Assembly: GCA_922989275.2 (NCBI GenBank)
Contig: OV277867.1
Location: 5,642,001-5,706,000, forward strand
Origin: Gari tellinella
Lineage: Eukaryota; Mollusca; Bivalvia; Cardiida; Psammobiidae
Direction of reading: 5' to 3'
DNA: 64,000 nucleotides
Each line of letters opens with the position of its first letter. Within the stretch, counting starts at the first letter, position 1. The position numbers were made by a program, and so were the translations under genes. The notes beneath the pieces are model-generated. The model was given only the letters and a program-made list of their open reading frames with translations. It did not search any database and had not been told where the DNA came from. Positions 29,778 to 40,134 of the stretch are shown piece by piece.

Positions 29778-32700
29778 GATGGAAAGTAGTGAGTTTGTTG
29801 ACTGTGTGTTGAAGAATGATATTATTTTTTTGTATGAATCTTGGACTGGTAGTGATAGTAATATTGAGCTTTCTGGCTACATTTCTCATAACTTTTATAG
29901 GCCGTTTCAACATAGACATGCAAAACGGCATAGTGGCGGGGTTGCATTGTATTATAGAGAGTCACTTAAAGAAGGTATAGAGATTATTAAAACGCATCAT
30001 AATACCGTTATTTGGTTAAAACTTGATCATGTATTTTTTAAAATGGAATCTGATGTTTATCTTTGTGGTATATATCTATGGGGTGAAGAGTCACCTGCTT
30101 ATGATTTTGTGAATATTGATTTTTTTGAATTATTAGAAAATGATATTGATGTATTCAATGATTTAGGGTCTGTGTTTATTTGTGGTGACCTTAACAGTAG
30201 AACAGGTATAAAACATGACTTTATTATTTGTGATAAAAATGTTGATTATATTGATCACTCTGACTATGTTCCGGATGAATACTGTAGTCGGGCCTCTCTT
30301 GATAAAAAGTGTAACAATTTTGGCACAAAGTTATTAGATCTCTGTAAATCTACAAAGATGAGAGTTGTTAATGGCAGACTGGGTGATGACTACGGTATTG
30401 GATCCTTTACATATGTATCCCATAACGGGGCCTCTGTAGTAGATAATTTACTATCACAGGAATGTAACTTCTCGTGCATATCGAGCTTTCAGGTAGACCC
30501 ATTGACAGAGTGGAGTGACCATACACCTGTCCGCTTTTCCCTTAATTGTAATTATAAAGCCGATGTAGTAAACGAACATTGTGAAACACGGTATAAGTGG
30601 AACGACAACCTTAAATCTGCTTTTAGATCAAGTCTGATATCAACTTTACCTGCTTTAAATAACTTGATATTAAACTTGAATACATATGATTCAGGCTCGA
30701 TAAATGAAACAGTTGTTGAGTTTTCCAACATTTTAAAGGACACCGCTGACCCGTTATTTGCCCATAGCTCATTTCATGCGGAACAGTGTTCGTTTACCGA
30801 CACGTCTTTGTTAAACGACGCAGAGTGGTTCGATAACGATTGTCGATACGCTAAACAAGGTTATTTGGAGGCACTGAGAGTTTTTAATCAGTATAAAAGT
30901 GATACATGTAGGGAATATTTATGTGAATGTAAAACACGTTATAAGCATCTAGTAAAGAAAAAGAAAAGAAATTATAAGTTAAAGCAAATCGAACAACTAG
31001 AAAGGTTAAAATATTGTAAGCCGAAGGCATTTTGGAAACAGTTTAAAAAAAAGAATACAACAGTGGGCTCCTCTATTTCGGTTGACGATTTTTATAATTA
31101 TTTTTCAAACTTAGAGAATGATATTTATCAATGTAAAAATGCTGAAGCTGAAGAGTTTTGTTCCAGTTTTGATTTTAATTCTGTTCAATCTGATGAGGAA
31201 CTTGATTATCCAGTTACACATGACGAAGTTTTGAAAGCAGTGAAAAAGTTAAAATCTAATAAAGCATATGGAAAGGATTGTCTTTTGAATGAATATTTTA
31301 TTGAAGGCATAGATATTTTATCTCCTTATATATGTGACATATTCAATGCTATATTAGATACGGGTTGTTTTCCTGAACAGTGGCGAGAAGGTATAGTTAT
31401 TCCTTTGTATAAAAAGGGAGATAAAAATGACTGTAATAATTATCGGGGAATCACGCTTCTAAGTTGTATGTCTAAGTTATTTACTTCTATTCTAAATCAG
31501 AGAATTGTAGCTTATTGTGATAAATTTAATTCTTTATCTGATGCTCAGTTTGGTTTTAGGAAAGGGAGGTCTACAGTGGACGCTACTTTTGCATTGAATA
31601 CAATTGTGCAAAATTATCTTAATAATAATCGAAGGTTATATGTTGCTTTTATTGACCTGAAAAAATGTTTTGATAGTATCTATAGACATGCATTATGGCT
31701 TAAATTGTTTAAAACTGGTATTCAGGGAAAAGTACTGCGTATTATTAAAAACATGTATGATGATGTTAAATCGTGTGTGAAGCACTGTAATAGCTATTCT
31801 GATTATTTCTTTTATTCAGTTGGATTAAGACAAGGGGAGGTAATTTCGCCAATCCTAGTCTCGTTATTTTTAGAAGATTTGGAGCTATTTTTACAAGAAA
31901 AACCAACTTCTGGTTTGCTGATAGACGATATTGTACTCATTTTGTTATTGTTTGCAGACGATATGGTCCTGTTTGGGGAGTCTCCCTCAGCCTTACAAGA
32001 AAATCTGGATTTATTATTTTCATATTGTCAACAATGGGGTCTTGAAGTAAATAACGCAAAAACAAAAGTCATGGTATTCAGAAAACGAATTGCTTTGCGT
32101 GAAGATGAAAAATGGACTTACAATGGTTTGCCTATTGAAAATGTGGATACATTCAACTACCTAGGAACAGTATTAAAGTATAATGGTAACTTTGGTGCCA
32201 ATAATGAGTTCGTTATTGGTAAAGCTTTAAAGGCACTGTATACATTACTAGTTAATTGTAGTAAAGTGCCTTTAAAGCCCAAAACGCTTTGCCAATTATT
32301 TGACTCGTTTGTGGGTTCCATTTTGAATTACTCGTCGGAAATTTGGGGTTTTACCAAATCAAAAGATATTGAGAGGGTTCACCTTAAGTTTTGCAAACGC
32401 ATTCTAAAAATTCCAATAAATTCAAGTACCATTGGTGTTTATGGGGAACTATGTCGCTATCCTCTTTTTATTACCCGTTTTTATAATGTAATTAAATATT
32501 GGTGCAAGGTAACCCAAACAGACAACATAATTTTGAATAGATTGTATAACTTGGCTATGGGAGACTTCGAACAGGGTAAGAAAAATTGGGTTTGGCAGGT
32601 TAAACATTTGCTTGATATTTATGGTTTTTCTGAGATTTTTAATAATTTGAATCCAGCTGCGGTTAAAACATTTCCGGCTTTATTCAAACAACGTGTAGTT

Positions 32701-33153
32701 GATTGTTTTGTTCAGGAATGGTATGAGTCAATACAAAACAGTCCTATTTTGGAAGAGTATAAGCACTTTAAACCCAATTTTTCATATGAGCTGTATCTAG
32801 ATGTTGTACCCCACGACCTAAGACTTTATATAACAAAGTTAAGGTTATCATCTCATTCTCTTAGAATCCAGACCGGACGTTACGGCATTAATAGAATTCC
32901 AAGAAACGAGAGAATTTGTACTTTTTGTAATCTTTTGGACATAGAAGATATTTATCACTTTATTTGTGTCTGTCCAATTTACAACGAGATAAGACATAAA
33001 TATCTAGATAAATTCTACTTTGTAAGACCATCAATGTTTAAATTATGCCAAATATTTCTTAGTCATGATAAGAAAATACTTCGAAACTTAGCTTTATTTA
33101 CTAAAGAAGCATTTAGTTTAAGAAGCAGATATGTTAATATTGTACATGAGTAA
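29716..33153 (+). CDS. LINE ORF2: AP endonuclease and reverse transcriptase
   Basis: Open from the codon after the ORF1 TAG to TAA at 33151-33153 (1145 codons including stop). No AUG precedes the endonuclease: the first in-frame AUG is at 29779, already past the catalytic strand 'LSWNINGL' (29743-29766). Endonuclease motifs are CGDLN near 30181 and WSDH near 30511. Reverse transcriptase has 'AFIDLKKCFDS' (catalytic Asp near 31654), 'GLRQGEVISPIL' and FADD at 31951-31962. A CCHC-like knuckle (CTFC...H....C) lies close to the end at about 32930-32970. The protein nicks target DNA and copies element RNA by target-primed reverse transcription. All key residues seen are intact. How translation starts is the open question; readthrough of the TAG is the simplest reading. 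Confidence 0.93.
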   Translation, partial: GFGESSVNVLSWNINGLSKTKMESSEFVDCVLKNDIIFLYESWTGSDSNIELSGYISHNFYRPFQHRHAKRHSGGVALYYRESLKEGIEIIKTHHNTVIWLKLDHVFFKMESDVYLCGIYLWGEESPAYDFVNIDFFELLENDIDVFNDLGSVFICGDLNSRTGIKHDFIICDKNVDYIDHSDYVPDEYCSRASLDKKCNNFGTKLLDLCKSTKMRVVNGRLGDDYGIGSFTYVSHNGASVVDNLLSQECNFSCISSFQVDPLTEWSDHTPVRFSLNCNYKADVVNEHCETRYKWNDNLKSAFRSSLISTLPALNNLILNLNTYDSGSINETVVEFSNILKDTADPLFAHSSFHAEQCSFTDTSLLNDAEWFDNDCRYAKQGYLEALRVFNQYKSDTCREYLCECKTRYKHLVKKKKRNYKLKQIEQLERLKYCKPKAFWKQFKKKNTTVGSSISVDDFYNYFSNLENDIYQCKNAEAEEFCSSFDFNSVQSDEELDYPVTHDEVLKAVKKLKSNKAYGKDCLLNEYFIEGIDILSPYICDIFNAILDTGCFPEQWREGIVIPLYKKGDKNDCNNYRGITLLSCMSKLFTSILNQRIVAYCDKFNSLSDAQFGFRKGRSTVDATFALNTIVQNYLNNNRRLYVAFIDLKKCFDSIYRHALWLKLFKTGIQGKVLRIIKNMYDDVKSCVKHCNSYSDYFFYSVGLRQGEVISPILVSLFLEDLELFLQEKPTSGLLIDDIVLILLLFADDMVLFGESPSALQENLDLLFSYCQQWGLEVNNAKTKVMVFRKRIALREDEKWTYNGLPIENVDTFNYLGTVLKYNGNFGANNEFVIGKALKALYTLLVNCSKVPLKPKTLCQLFDSFVGSILNYSSEIWGFTKSKDIERVHLKFCKRILKIPINSSTIGVYGELCRYPLFITRFYNVIKYWCKVTQTDNIILNRLYNLAMGDFEQGKKNWVWQVKHLLDIYGFSEIFNNLNPAAVKTFPALFKQRVVDCFVQEWYESIQNSPILEEYKHFKPNFSYELYLDVVPHDLRLYITKLRLSSHSLRIQTGRYGINRIPRNERICTFCNLLDIEDIYHFICVCPIYNEIRHKYLDKFYFVRPSMFKLCQIFLSHDKKILRNLALFTKEAFSLRSRYVNIVHE

Positions 33154-33189
33154 TTTATACTTTCTTTCTAAAAAGACCAGCCACCATGC

Positions 33190-33320
33190 TTAGGAAACGT
33201 TTGAGTTAGGTTTGGGATCGGTATCAGGCTTCTTATTGGTCGAAGTTGAGCATATACTCAAATCTGACCGATCAGGGACTTGTGTGCGATCTCGGACTCG
33301 GCTCAAACGCATTATAAGCT
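33190..33320. repeat. Degenerate fold-back F in the LINE 3' UTR
   Basis: 'AAACGTTTGAGTTAGGTTTG ... CTCGGCTCAAACGCATT' with the same centre as F copies but many mismatches. Either the LINE picked up an F element or F inserted into this copy. Confidence 0.6.
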
Positions 33321-33572
33321 TGGACCCAGATCTCTTTGTTTAAGAACTAAGTAAGCTTTATTAGATCCATAGTATGTTAAGTTTTTACTCTCCCGGCAGA
33401 GACAAAGAACAACGTATATGTATATCATGTATATTGGTATAGGTTTGGATAAGCCTATTGATTCACGTAAAAGTTTGTATTTAAATTGTATTGTACAAGT
33501 ATGACGATGTATCTTGTGTACAAGTCAAATAAAATTATTGTTCTGTTCTGTTCTGTTCTGTAATAAAATGAA

Positions 33573-33697
33573 TATTAGATGTCAGTTTGCCAGACACCTC
33601 GAAAACAAGAATGTCACCCTCGGCTACGCCTCGGGGTGACATGCTGTTTCTCGGGTTGACAATTTGAATGTCACGCAAACTGCCATCTAATATTTAT
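33573..33697. repeat. Hairpin of element H, third copy
   Basis: Arms 'AGATGTCAGTTTGCC' and 'ACGCAAACTGCCATCT', centre 'CCTCGGCTACGCCTCGGGG' as in the H copies, but in reverse orientation. One arm lost about 25 bp. Confidence 0.8.
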
Positions 33698-33837
33698 ATA
33701 TTATCATATTTTAATTTATTCTTCTAATTTTAAAGGAAGGAAATATATAATTATTTTTGTTTTACGAAATTCTGTTTCGAGGATGCGACGTCATATATAT
33801 GATATTATATACAGTACTGTTTAAGCTAAAGTATACA

Positions 33838-33992
33838 CAAAGTGCACTGCCAGTGCACTGGGTTTAAACTGACAGTGTACTGAGAGTAAACTAATTTTGC
33901 ACTGACAGTGCACTGATAGTGCACTGGGATTTCAATATCAAACTGATAGTGCACTATCAGTTTAAACCAGGTAACTAGCAGTGCACTGGGGA
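33838..33992. repeat. Cluster of AGTGCACT palindromes
   Basis: The 8-bp palindrome AGTGCACT occurs exactly six times in ~155 bp, with near-matches (AGTGTACT, TTGCACTG) between. The spacing is irregular, so it is not a simple microsatellite. Confidence 0.85.
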
Positions 33993-34247
33993 ATGACTAC
34001 AGCTTTGAATTTAGAGCTGCAGTTTTTATTATACATGAATACCAGTTTACGCATATATGTATAATATATGTTTTTAGACCTTTTTCAATATTTAAACATT
34101 GGACAAGACTACACAGGTGTAATTTTTATGTCATGAATATTCTGCAAAAACATTGTATAATTTAACAACCCAAATAATTTATCATTGCCTAAAATCAATT
34201 CTCCTAAAATAGGAACTCTGTCACTTTTAATCAAGCAATACAAGCAG
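33993..34247. other. Intergenic, no gene seen
   Basis: AT-rich, unique, no signal. Confidence 0.5.
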
Positions 34248-34374
34248 ACGGTAACTAAAAGCAGACTGAAAGTAAAGCAGAATGTGCCTTAAGGCGCATT
34301 CTGATTAAATTCAACCTGCTTTAAGTCATTCAAAACTTCAAAACTAGTAACAGGCTAATAAGGGAATGGGTTAA
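34248..34374. mobile_element. MITE family A, partial
   Basis: Palindrome at about 34255-34325, one arm worn ('ATTCTGATTAAATTC'), then the flank to 'GGGAATGGGTTAA'. Confidence 0.7.
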
Positions 34375-34466
34375 ATGTGCCAGAAACTAAAGAGAGTACA
34401 TGTCCATATAACATGCTGTAATGTTGTCGTACCAGTGTTAATTCTATAAGCTGTAGCTGCAGCATT

Positions 34467-34696
34467 TTAACCCATTACCCAATAAACGTGACTTTTTACG
34501 CCTATAATTTATTCCTCCTCTGAAAAAAAATCCCTTTTATATGACAAAAATATTGTATGTCCTAGCAGATAGAAGCTTAAAGCAGGCTTAAAGTTAAGCA
34601 GAATGCCTCTTAAGGTGCATTCTGCGTTACTTTCAACTTGCTTTAAGTGATCATCTTTCTTTCAAACTTCAAACAAGCTATGGGGTAATGGGTTAA
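34467..34696. mobile_element. MITE family A copy with TTAA on both sides
   Basis: TTAACCCATTACCC at 34467 and GGGGTAATGGGTTAA ending 34696. The palindrome is at about 34573-34647 with several mismatches. The clearest TTAA-flanked family A copy. Confidence 0.88.
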
Positions 34697-34728
34697 GGAA
34701 ACTAATCCGTCCCTCATCATGGATCCCC

Positions 34729-35260
34729 ATATCACAGCTTGATACTTATACTTTCTGATAAGGGCACCCTTATCAAATTGCTTATCAATTATCACAGTAG
34801 GGTACTAATCAATCTAGGGGATTAAAGATAGTTGTTCCAATTAACACTTACCCTGCTGATCACGACTTGATTGTTAAGTGAAAAAAGTGGATTTAGATCA
34901 GACGCTGCATTATATTGTGTCTGATCTGGATCCAAACTGTTTTACATTCGACTCAGAGACTTTCTGAACTACAAAAAATGCACAAATCTTATTAAAAATT
35001 GTTTTTGCATACAACAAATATCAATGCAGACAATATTACTGCAGTAGAAGGGTTAAGCATACATCAATTTTATCTGCAGAATAAAATTATTGCAAACCTG
35101 ATCAGAATGATCCTTCAGGAAACCTCTGATCCGGTCTACACTGTTTGCATAGGACTAGTATGCTTTATAAGGGTACACCTTTTAAGACAAATATATACTT
35201 TTAATATATTTTTATCCTTTAATTTCGAAATCTTAGGATTCTCCATGATCAACTTATAGC
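34729..35260. mobile_element. Repeat N copy 1 with core-2 hairpin
   Basis: 'ATCACAGCTTGATACTT' and 'GCAGGGTACTAAT'-like strings recur at 58320-58690. The hairpin at about 34887-34942 is a T-rich variant of core 2 (GATCAGACGCTGCATTATAT). A second half-palindrome ('ACCTGATCAGAATGATCCTT') lies near 35097. Confidence 0.6.
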
Positions 35261-35281
35261 ATCCCCTTATCAGATGGCAGC

Positions 35282-35412
35282 TTAACCCATTACCCCATAG
35301 CTTGTTTCTAGTGATATGTGACCACTTAAAGCAGGTTGAAAGTAAAGCAGAATGCGCCCTAAGGTGCATTCTGCTTTACTTTCAGACTGCTTTGAGCTAT
35401 TATCTGCTAGAA
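35282..35412. mobile_element. MITE family A, partial
   Basis: TTAACCCATTACCCCATAGC at the left, perfect palindrome at about 35325-35394, then only the first part of the other flank. Confidence 0.8.
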
Positions 35413-35631
35413 TATAGTGGTTCTCTCCTCCTGATAAATTTCACTATACATTTAACCTGTACTTAAAGGCACACTGTGAATTATGCATATTTTTCAGTTT
35501 CTTAATTTTACAGTCTCAAGTTCTGATAAAGTAATTAGCCTTTGATTTAGAGATCGCAGAAAAGAGAGTTTACTGCTCCTTTCAAACTTTTAACAATCAA
35601 GGAATAATTCATTGAAGAAGCACTGATCTCC

Positions 35632-36062
35632 ATTTACCCGTACCCCATAGCCTGTTTCTAGTTTTGAATACAGTTGACCACTAAAAGCAGGTTGCAAGTA
35701 AAAGCAGAATGGGCCTTAAAGCCAATATCTGATAGGATATAGAATAGATTTATTTCCATCAGTGGAGGACTAAATTAAAGACGTAAAAATGTGTTTTTAT
35801 GGGCTAATCTGTTAAATATCATTCAAGTTATTCAAATGAAAGTATTTATTTTGATAAATATTCATAATTGTATAAATTGAGACTATTTTCTTCACTGGAG
35901 GAATACATTAGAGGCATAAAAAGGCATATTTATTGGGTAATGGGTTAAAGCAGGCTGGAAGTTAAGCAGAAGGCACATTCTACTATACTTTCAAACTGCT
36001 TTGAGTGGCCACCTGTCTTCAAAACTAGGCAGTGGATATGGGGTAATAGGTTTAGACAAGTG
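35632..36062. mobile_element. Two degenerate MITE family A copies
   Basis: 35632-35814 has both ends but half of the palindrome deleted. 35846-36062 has a shortened palindrome at about 35946-36003 and the end 'GGATATGGGGTAATAGGTTT'. Internal deletions of the hairpin are visible in both. Confidence 0.7.
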
Positions 36063-36522
36063 GCTGCTAAAAATGTTATGCATGGGATCTCTCTGTGTGG
36101 CTTTCTTAGCGGTTTAATCTGCCACCTGCTTAAATACCCAAATACTACTTTTAACATTTATTTAATATGAGAATATTCCAGATGGGGAATTCAATTAGTA
36201 CTAATTCATAAAACAGCTCTTTTCTAAAATTTCGATATCTAAGGACCTTTTTCATGATTTTCATTGAAAAAGGACTTTACATGTTTAGAGGTCGAAGTTT
36301 TAGAAAAATGCAGTTTTATAAATTAATTATACTCTAATCAAGACTAATTATTATACTCTTTGTTGAAAAGGACTTTTTGTGTGTTTGTATGTTATCTACA
36401 TGTATGAACATTGTAGTAAATAAAGGTTACAAATTCATTGACTTATTAAAGATTAAATATCCCTGGAGTAGAGGGTCAAGGTGCCCCTTATCTTCAACTG
36501 TCATGTAATAACCGGGTACCGC
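36063..36522. other. Intergenic, one fold-back
   Basis: 36170-36340 contains an imperfect inverted repeat ('GTACTAATTCATAAAACAG'-type arms around 'CTTTTTCATGATTTTCATTG'). No gene. Confidence 0.45.
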
Positions 36523-36712
36523 TCAAAATCACCTTGGTCAAAATCCCCTTGGTCCAAAACTGACAGGGTAGTCAAAATCCCCTTGTTGAAATTTACAGGG
36601 TAGTCAAAATCCCCTTAGTGAAATTTACAAGGTAGTCAAAATCCCCTTGATCTAAATTACATGGTAGTCAAAATCCCCTTGATGGGTAGTCAAAATCCCC
36701 TTGGTCAGGGAA
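36523..36712. repeat. Minisatellite, ~33-bp unit
   Basis: 'GGTAGTCAAAATCCCCTTG' recurs about six to eight times, separated by a variable A/T-rich spacer ('AAATTTACA'); the unit is 17-35 bp. Non-coding. Confidence 0.88.
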
Positions 36713-36839
36713 ATAATTTGGTATGATTTGTAACTTAACCCATTACCCCAGAGCCTATTTTGGAGTAGTTTATTAGGGTAACGAGTTAACCTCTTGGTCA
36801 ACTGTTTGTATGGGGTAATGAGTTTATTTAAGGATGCTG

Positions 36840-37460
36840 AATTATTCTGAATATTGATCAAGATACAAATTAATGCTTGGATATGTAAAATGGTTTCAGA
36901 ATTATTTAGTGAATTTATCAGGATCCAAACATCGTAAAAATACAGAAAAAATGATTGGATACTAAAATAGATTCAAAATAATTCTTGGGAATGGTCAGGA
37001 TCCAAACTTGTTAAAAACATAGATCACTGCTTGGATTATGTAAAATGATTTGTGAATTATTCTGGGGGATTTATCAGGATCCAAATTTGGTAAAAATGCA
37101 GATAAATGTTGGGATACTAAAATGGTTTCTGATCTAGTTATAAAAATGATCAGGATCCAAACTTGTTAAAATACAGATAAATGCTATGATGTTTAAATTG
37201 GTTCCTGAATTAATCTGAAGATTGACCAGGATACAAACTTGATAAAATACATATAAATGCTTGGATATTAAAACTGGTTCCTGAGTTATTCTGAAGATTG
37301 ATGAGGAAAAACTTGTTAAAATACAAACAAATATTTGGATATTGAGACTGGTTTTTGAATTATTATGAAGATTGATCAGGATCCAAACTTTGTTAAATAC
37401 AAATAAATGCTTGTACATTTTAAATGATTTCTGGAATATTCTGGGGATTGATCAGGACCA
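36840..37460. repeat. Tandem repeat, ~60-bp unit, about nine copies
   Basis: Each unit carries 'GATCAGGATCCAAACTTG', 'AAATACAGATAAATGCTTGG' and 'TTCTGAATTATTCTGG' with moderate divergence. The 'GGATCCAAACTTG' string resembles part of hairpin core 2. The minus-strand 94-aa frame merely follows the repeat. Confidence 0.85.
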
Positions 37461-37856
37461 ATATATGTTTTTACAATAATGTCTACAGCAACAAAAATGC
37501 AGACAGCAATATATAAGCAATCAATAGATTGGCTGTAGAGGTGTGACTCTGCTAGTGAAGCACATTTTGTTGATTTGTTAATCTATTGTAAAACTTCTGT
37601 GATCAGTGTACTCCTGTCAACATTTTGTGAGTTAAGATGAGGAATGAACGAAACGCGTTGGAAATAAAAGTTAAACAACCCAGTGAATGTCTTTAACCTT
37701 TATATATATGTGTGTTACAGGGAATACGTGCAATCAGGGAATTCGCGAAATCTCTGAAAAATCAGGGATTTCACGAAAACCCTAATCTCCCAGGGAAAAG
37801 GCGTAATTTTGTTAAATATTTGGCAGTTAATTTTGGTTGAAACAGATCTCAGATCT
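37461..37856. other. Intergenic, no gene seen
   Basis: 37720-37800 has repeated 'CAGGGAATT/CAGGGATTT' phrases. Nothing else. Confidence 0.5.
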
Positions 37857-38073
37857 CAACCCTTTCACTGCCATGCCGTCATCAATTTAAATCAAATGTC
37901 GTCTTTTTTCTCACATTTAAAGTTTAGGTATTCTGACTAAAAAAACTTAGTATTAAAATGAGTGTCAAACCATTTGGTTCCTGATCAGACGCCACGATAC
38001 ACGGAGTCAGATCATGATCCAAACTTTTCGCAAATAACCACTGAGTTCCGAGTAAGGCAGTTAATAGGATTAA
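37857..38073. mobile_element. MITE family C copy
   Basis: Starts AACCCTTTCACTGCCATGCC and ends GGCAGTTAATAGGATTAA. The core-2 palindrome at about 37969-38032 has several mismatches, so this is an older copy. Confidence 0.75.
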
Positions 38074-38278
38074 TGAAAGCCTAATGCAATACAGAAAGCT
38101 GTTTTCGTAGCGTTCAGCATTACATCTATTCCGCAAACAGTTTTAACATGCTTTTAAAGATCTATATTCTTCGTCACTGGTTTACCGATTATGAAATATT
38201 TAAATGCTCTGCTAGTAGATTTGAAATTTTGAATCAATAAAACTTGAATTTTACCTTAAACATTTCGACATTTTCAGC

Positions 38279-38740
38279 TTTAACCCTTTACCTGATAGCC
38301 TGTTTCTAGTATTGAAGATATGTGACTACTTAAAGCAGGTTGAAAGTAAAGCAGAATGCGCCCTAAGGCGCATTCTGCTTTACTTGCAGCCTGCTTTAAG
38401 CTATTAACTGCTAGAATAAGGAAAGTATTAAATATGACACATATTCATTACGGTATAATTTGGAACTATTTTCTTCAGCGGATGAATAAAATGAATGTGC
38501 TAAAAGTCGCTTCTATAAGGGAAATGGTTAAACTGTTAACGCACCCCATCCCTAGCTTGTTTTCAGTATTGAATACAGATGGTTGCTTACTGTAGTCTGA
38601 AAGTAAAGCAAAATGCTCTTTAAGATGCATTCTGCTTTACTTTCAGCCTGATGTAAGATACCACCTGCTAGGATAAAGAACTTTCTTTTAGACAGTGGAA
38701 GGATGATTTTAAGGCCTAAAAGGCATACTTTTGTTATATT
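38279..38740. mobile_element. Two adjacent MITE family A copies
   Basis: 38279-38530: start TTTAACCCTTTACC, perfect palindrome at about 38331-38400, end GGGAAATGGTTAA. 38536-38740: start TTAACGCACCCCATCCC, worn palindrome at about 38592-38655. The two are in direct orientation. Confidence 0.78.
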
Positions 38741-39398
38741 TATAAGTACAAAACATACACAAATTTTGTATCAAAATACGCAAAAAAGTATTGGTTACAC
38801 AATGGTGTATTTGAATTGTGATTTAATAATTTGCAGATCACAACTTTGTGTGTGAATGACGATGGTGTTAAATTTGTAATGTTTTGTTATTGTCATTTAG
38901 CCATTGACCAATCTTCTTGTGCCAAACCGTGAGGCCTAGAGCTTTGATATTTGTTATGTAGCATTGCATAGTAGACTTCTACCAACATTGTTCAAATGAT
39001 CACCCTGGGGTCAAATAATGGCACCGCCCCGTGGGTCACAGTTTTACATAGATTCGTAAAAACTCTGTTTGCAACTTTTACTTTTCAAACCTTTACTCGT
39101 CTGTGTTGCCTTGCCTATTCATTGTATACATTTCTAGATTTCTATATGCGATTATTCTCTTTTCCAGTCATCCGAGTATTTCATGTCATACGCATACTCT
39201 CGGTCATACTTTAGAAAATTCGCATGTAGATTTCGGGTTTGTTTTCAAACTGAGGGATGCCGAATGAAAGGTGTATGACGTAGCACTGGAAAAGAGAATT
39301 GTATAGCCTTGCAGTTTGATTCGTCTATATTTTTTTCATCATATTTGAGTACTTCCTCTGAAATGTTGTCTATACAAATAAGTATGATTATAAAGAAT
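38741..39398. other. Intergenic, no gene seen
   Basis: 38905-39050 resembles part of the K element body ('AGAGCTTTGATATTTG', 'CACCCTGGGGTCAAATAATG'). No gene. Confidence 0.5.
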
Positions 39399-39530
39399 CC
39401 ACCATGAGTGTTGATGTAGGATAGGAATTTCTCCCCCGAGGGTCAGAAAATTATGTGTGAATTTTCTGATCCGAGGGAGAGAAATTCCTATCCTACATCA
39501 AAAAACAGAATGGTGGATTTTTCTCTCCCA
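39399..39530. repeat. Hairpin repeat, ~120 bp
   Basis: 'GATGTAGGATAGGAATTTCT' pairs with its complement across a short loop near 39462, and outer arms 'AATCCACCAT'/'ATGGTGGATT' extend it. 39690-39765 holds a related, broken repeat ('GGAGGATAGAGTGATTCCCC'). Confidence 0.85.
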
Positions 39531-39900
39531 TTTTAATGATTAAAACATTATACGAATAACCAAATACTTGCAGTTTGTGTGCACTTTTCGTCCAAAACAT
39601 GACGTTTTTTATTGTAACGTCACCACAAATGACGTCATTTAGTTACCCGCGTTATGCAGCGCTTGTTAAGCTGGGCAAAAATTCGACACCACGTGGTATG
39701 GAGGATAGAGTGATTCCCCATGGGGCAAATCCCTATCCCACATAGGTGAAAATGGGAGAAATTGTAATTCTTACTTGCTGATTTCATTTGTTTTTACCTC
39801 TCTGATAAACTGTTATATGTATGTGTATTTTTCATGTTGACTTTTACTAGAAGTAGCAGTTGTACTTAATTTCAATAAGATGTATTGTATTGTACATAAT

Positions 39901-40134
39901 AACCCATTGACCCATAAATACCCATTTTCATGCTTTCCTCCAATGAATAATATAGTTCCACTTTAAACAGTCATGCATATGTATTATAAGAAATGTTTTC
40001 TATGTTCTACTAGGCTTAAAGCAGGCTGAAAGTAAAGCAGAATGTGCCCTACGGCACATTCTGCTTTACTTTCAACCTGCTTTGAGTGATCGTCTATCTT
40101 CAAAACTAGAAACAGGCTATGGGGTAATGGGTTA
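39901..40134. mobile_element. MITE family A copy, full length
   Basis: AACCCATTGACCCATAAATA at the start, ATGGGGTAATGGGTTAA at the end, perfect palindrome at about 40014-40084. Confidence 0.85.

Larger units (their letters stand above)
28498..33564 (+). mobile_element. Apparently full-length L1-type non-LTR retrotransposon
   Basis: Two long intact ORFs, a short 5' UTR and a 3' end made of TTCTG repeats (about 33540-33560). It sits between H fold-back sequences (28433 upstream, 33573 downstream in reverse orientation). ORF1 is an L1-type RNA-binding protein; ORF2 has AP endonuclease, reverse transcriptase and a CCHC knuckle. No frame breaks are visible, so insertion is likely recent. The exact 5' boundary and target duplication could not be settled by eye. 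Clade placement (L1/Tx1-like versus another group) needs a tree. Confidence 0.85.

Noticed and set aside
2797..38400. CRISPR-like array of regularly repeated palindromes
   Set aside because: Repeats are dispersed over kilobases with transposon ends and target duplications, not evenly spaced with unique spacers, and the genome is eukaryotic.
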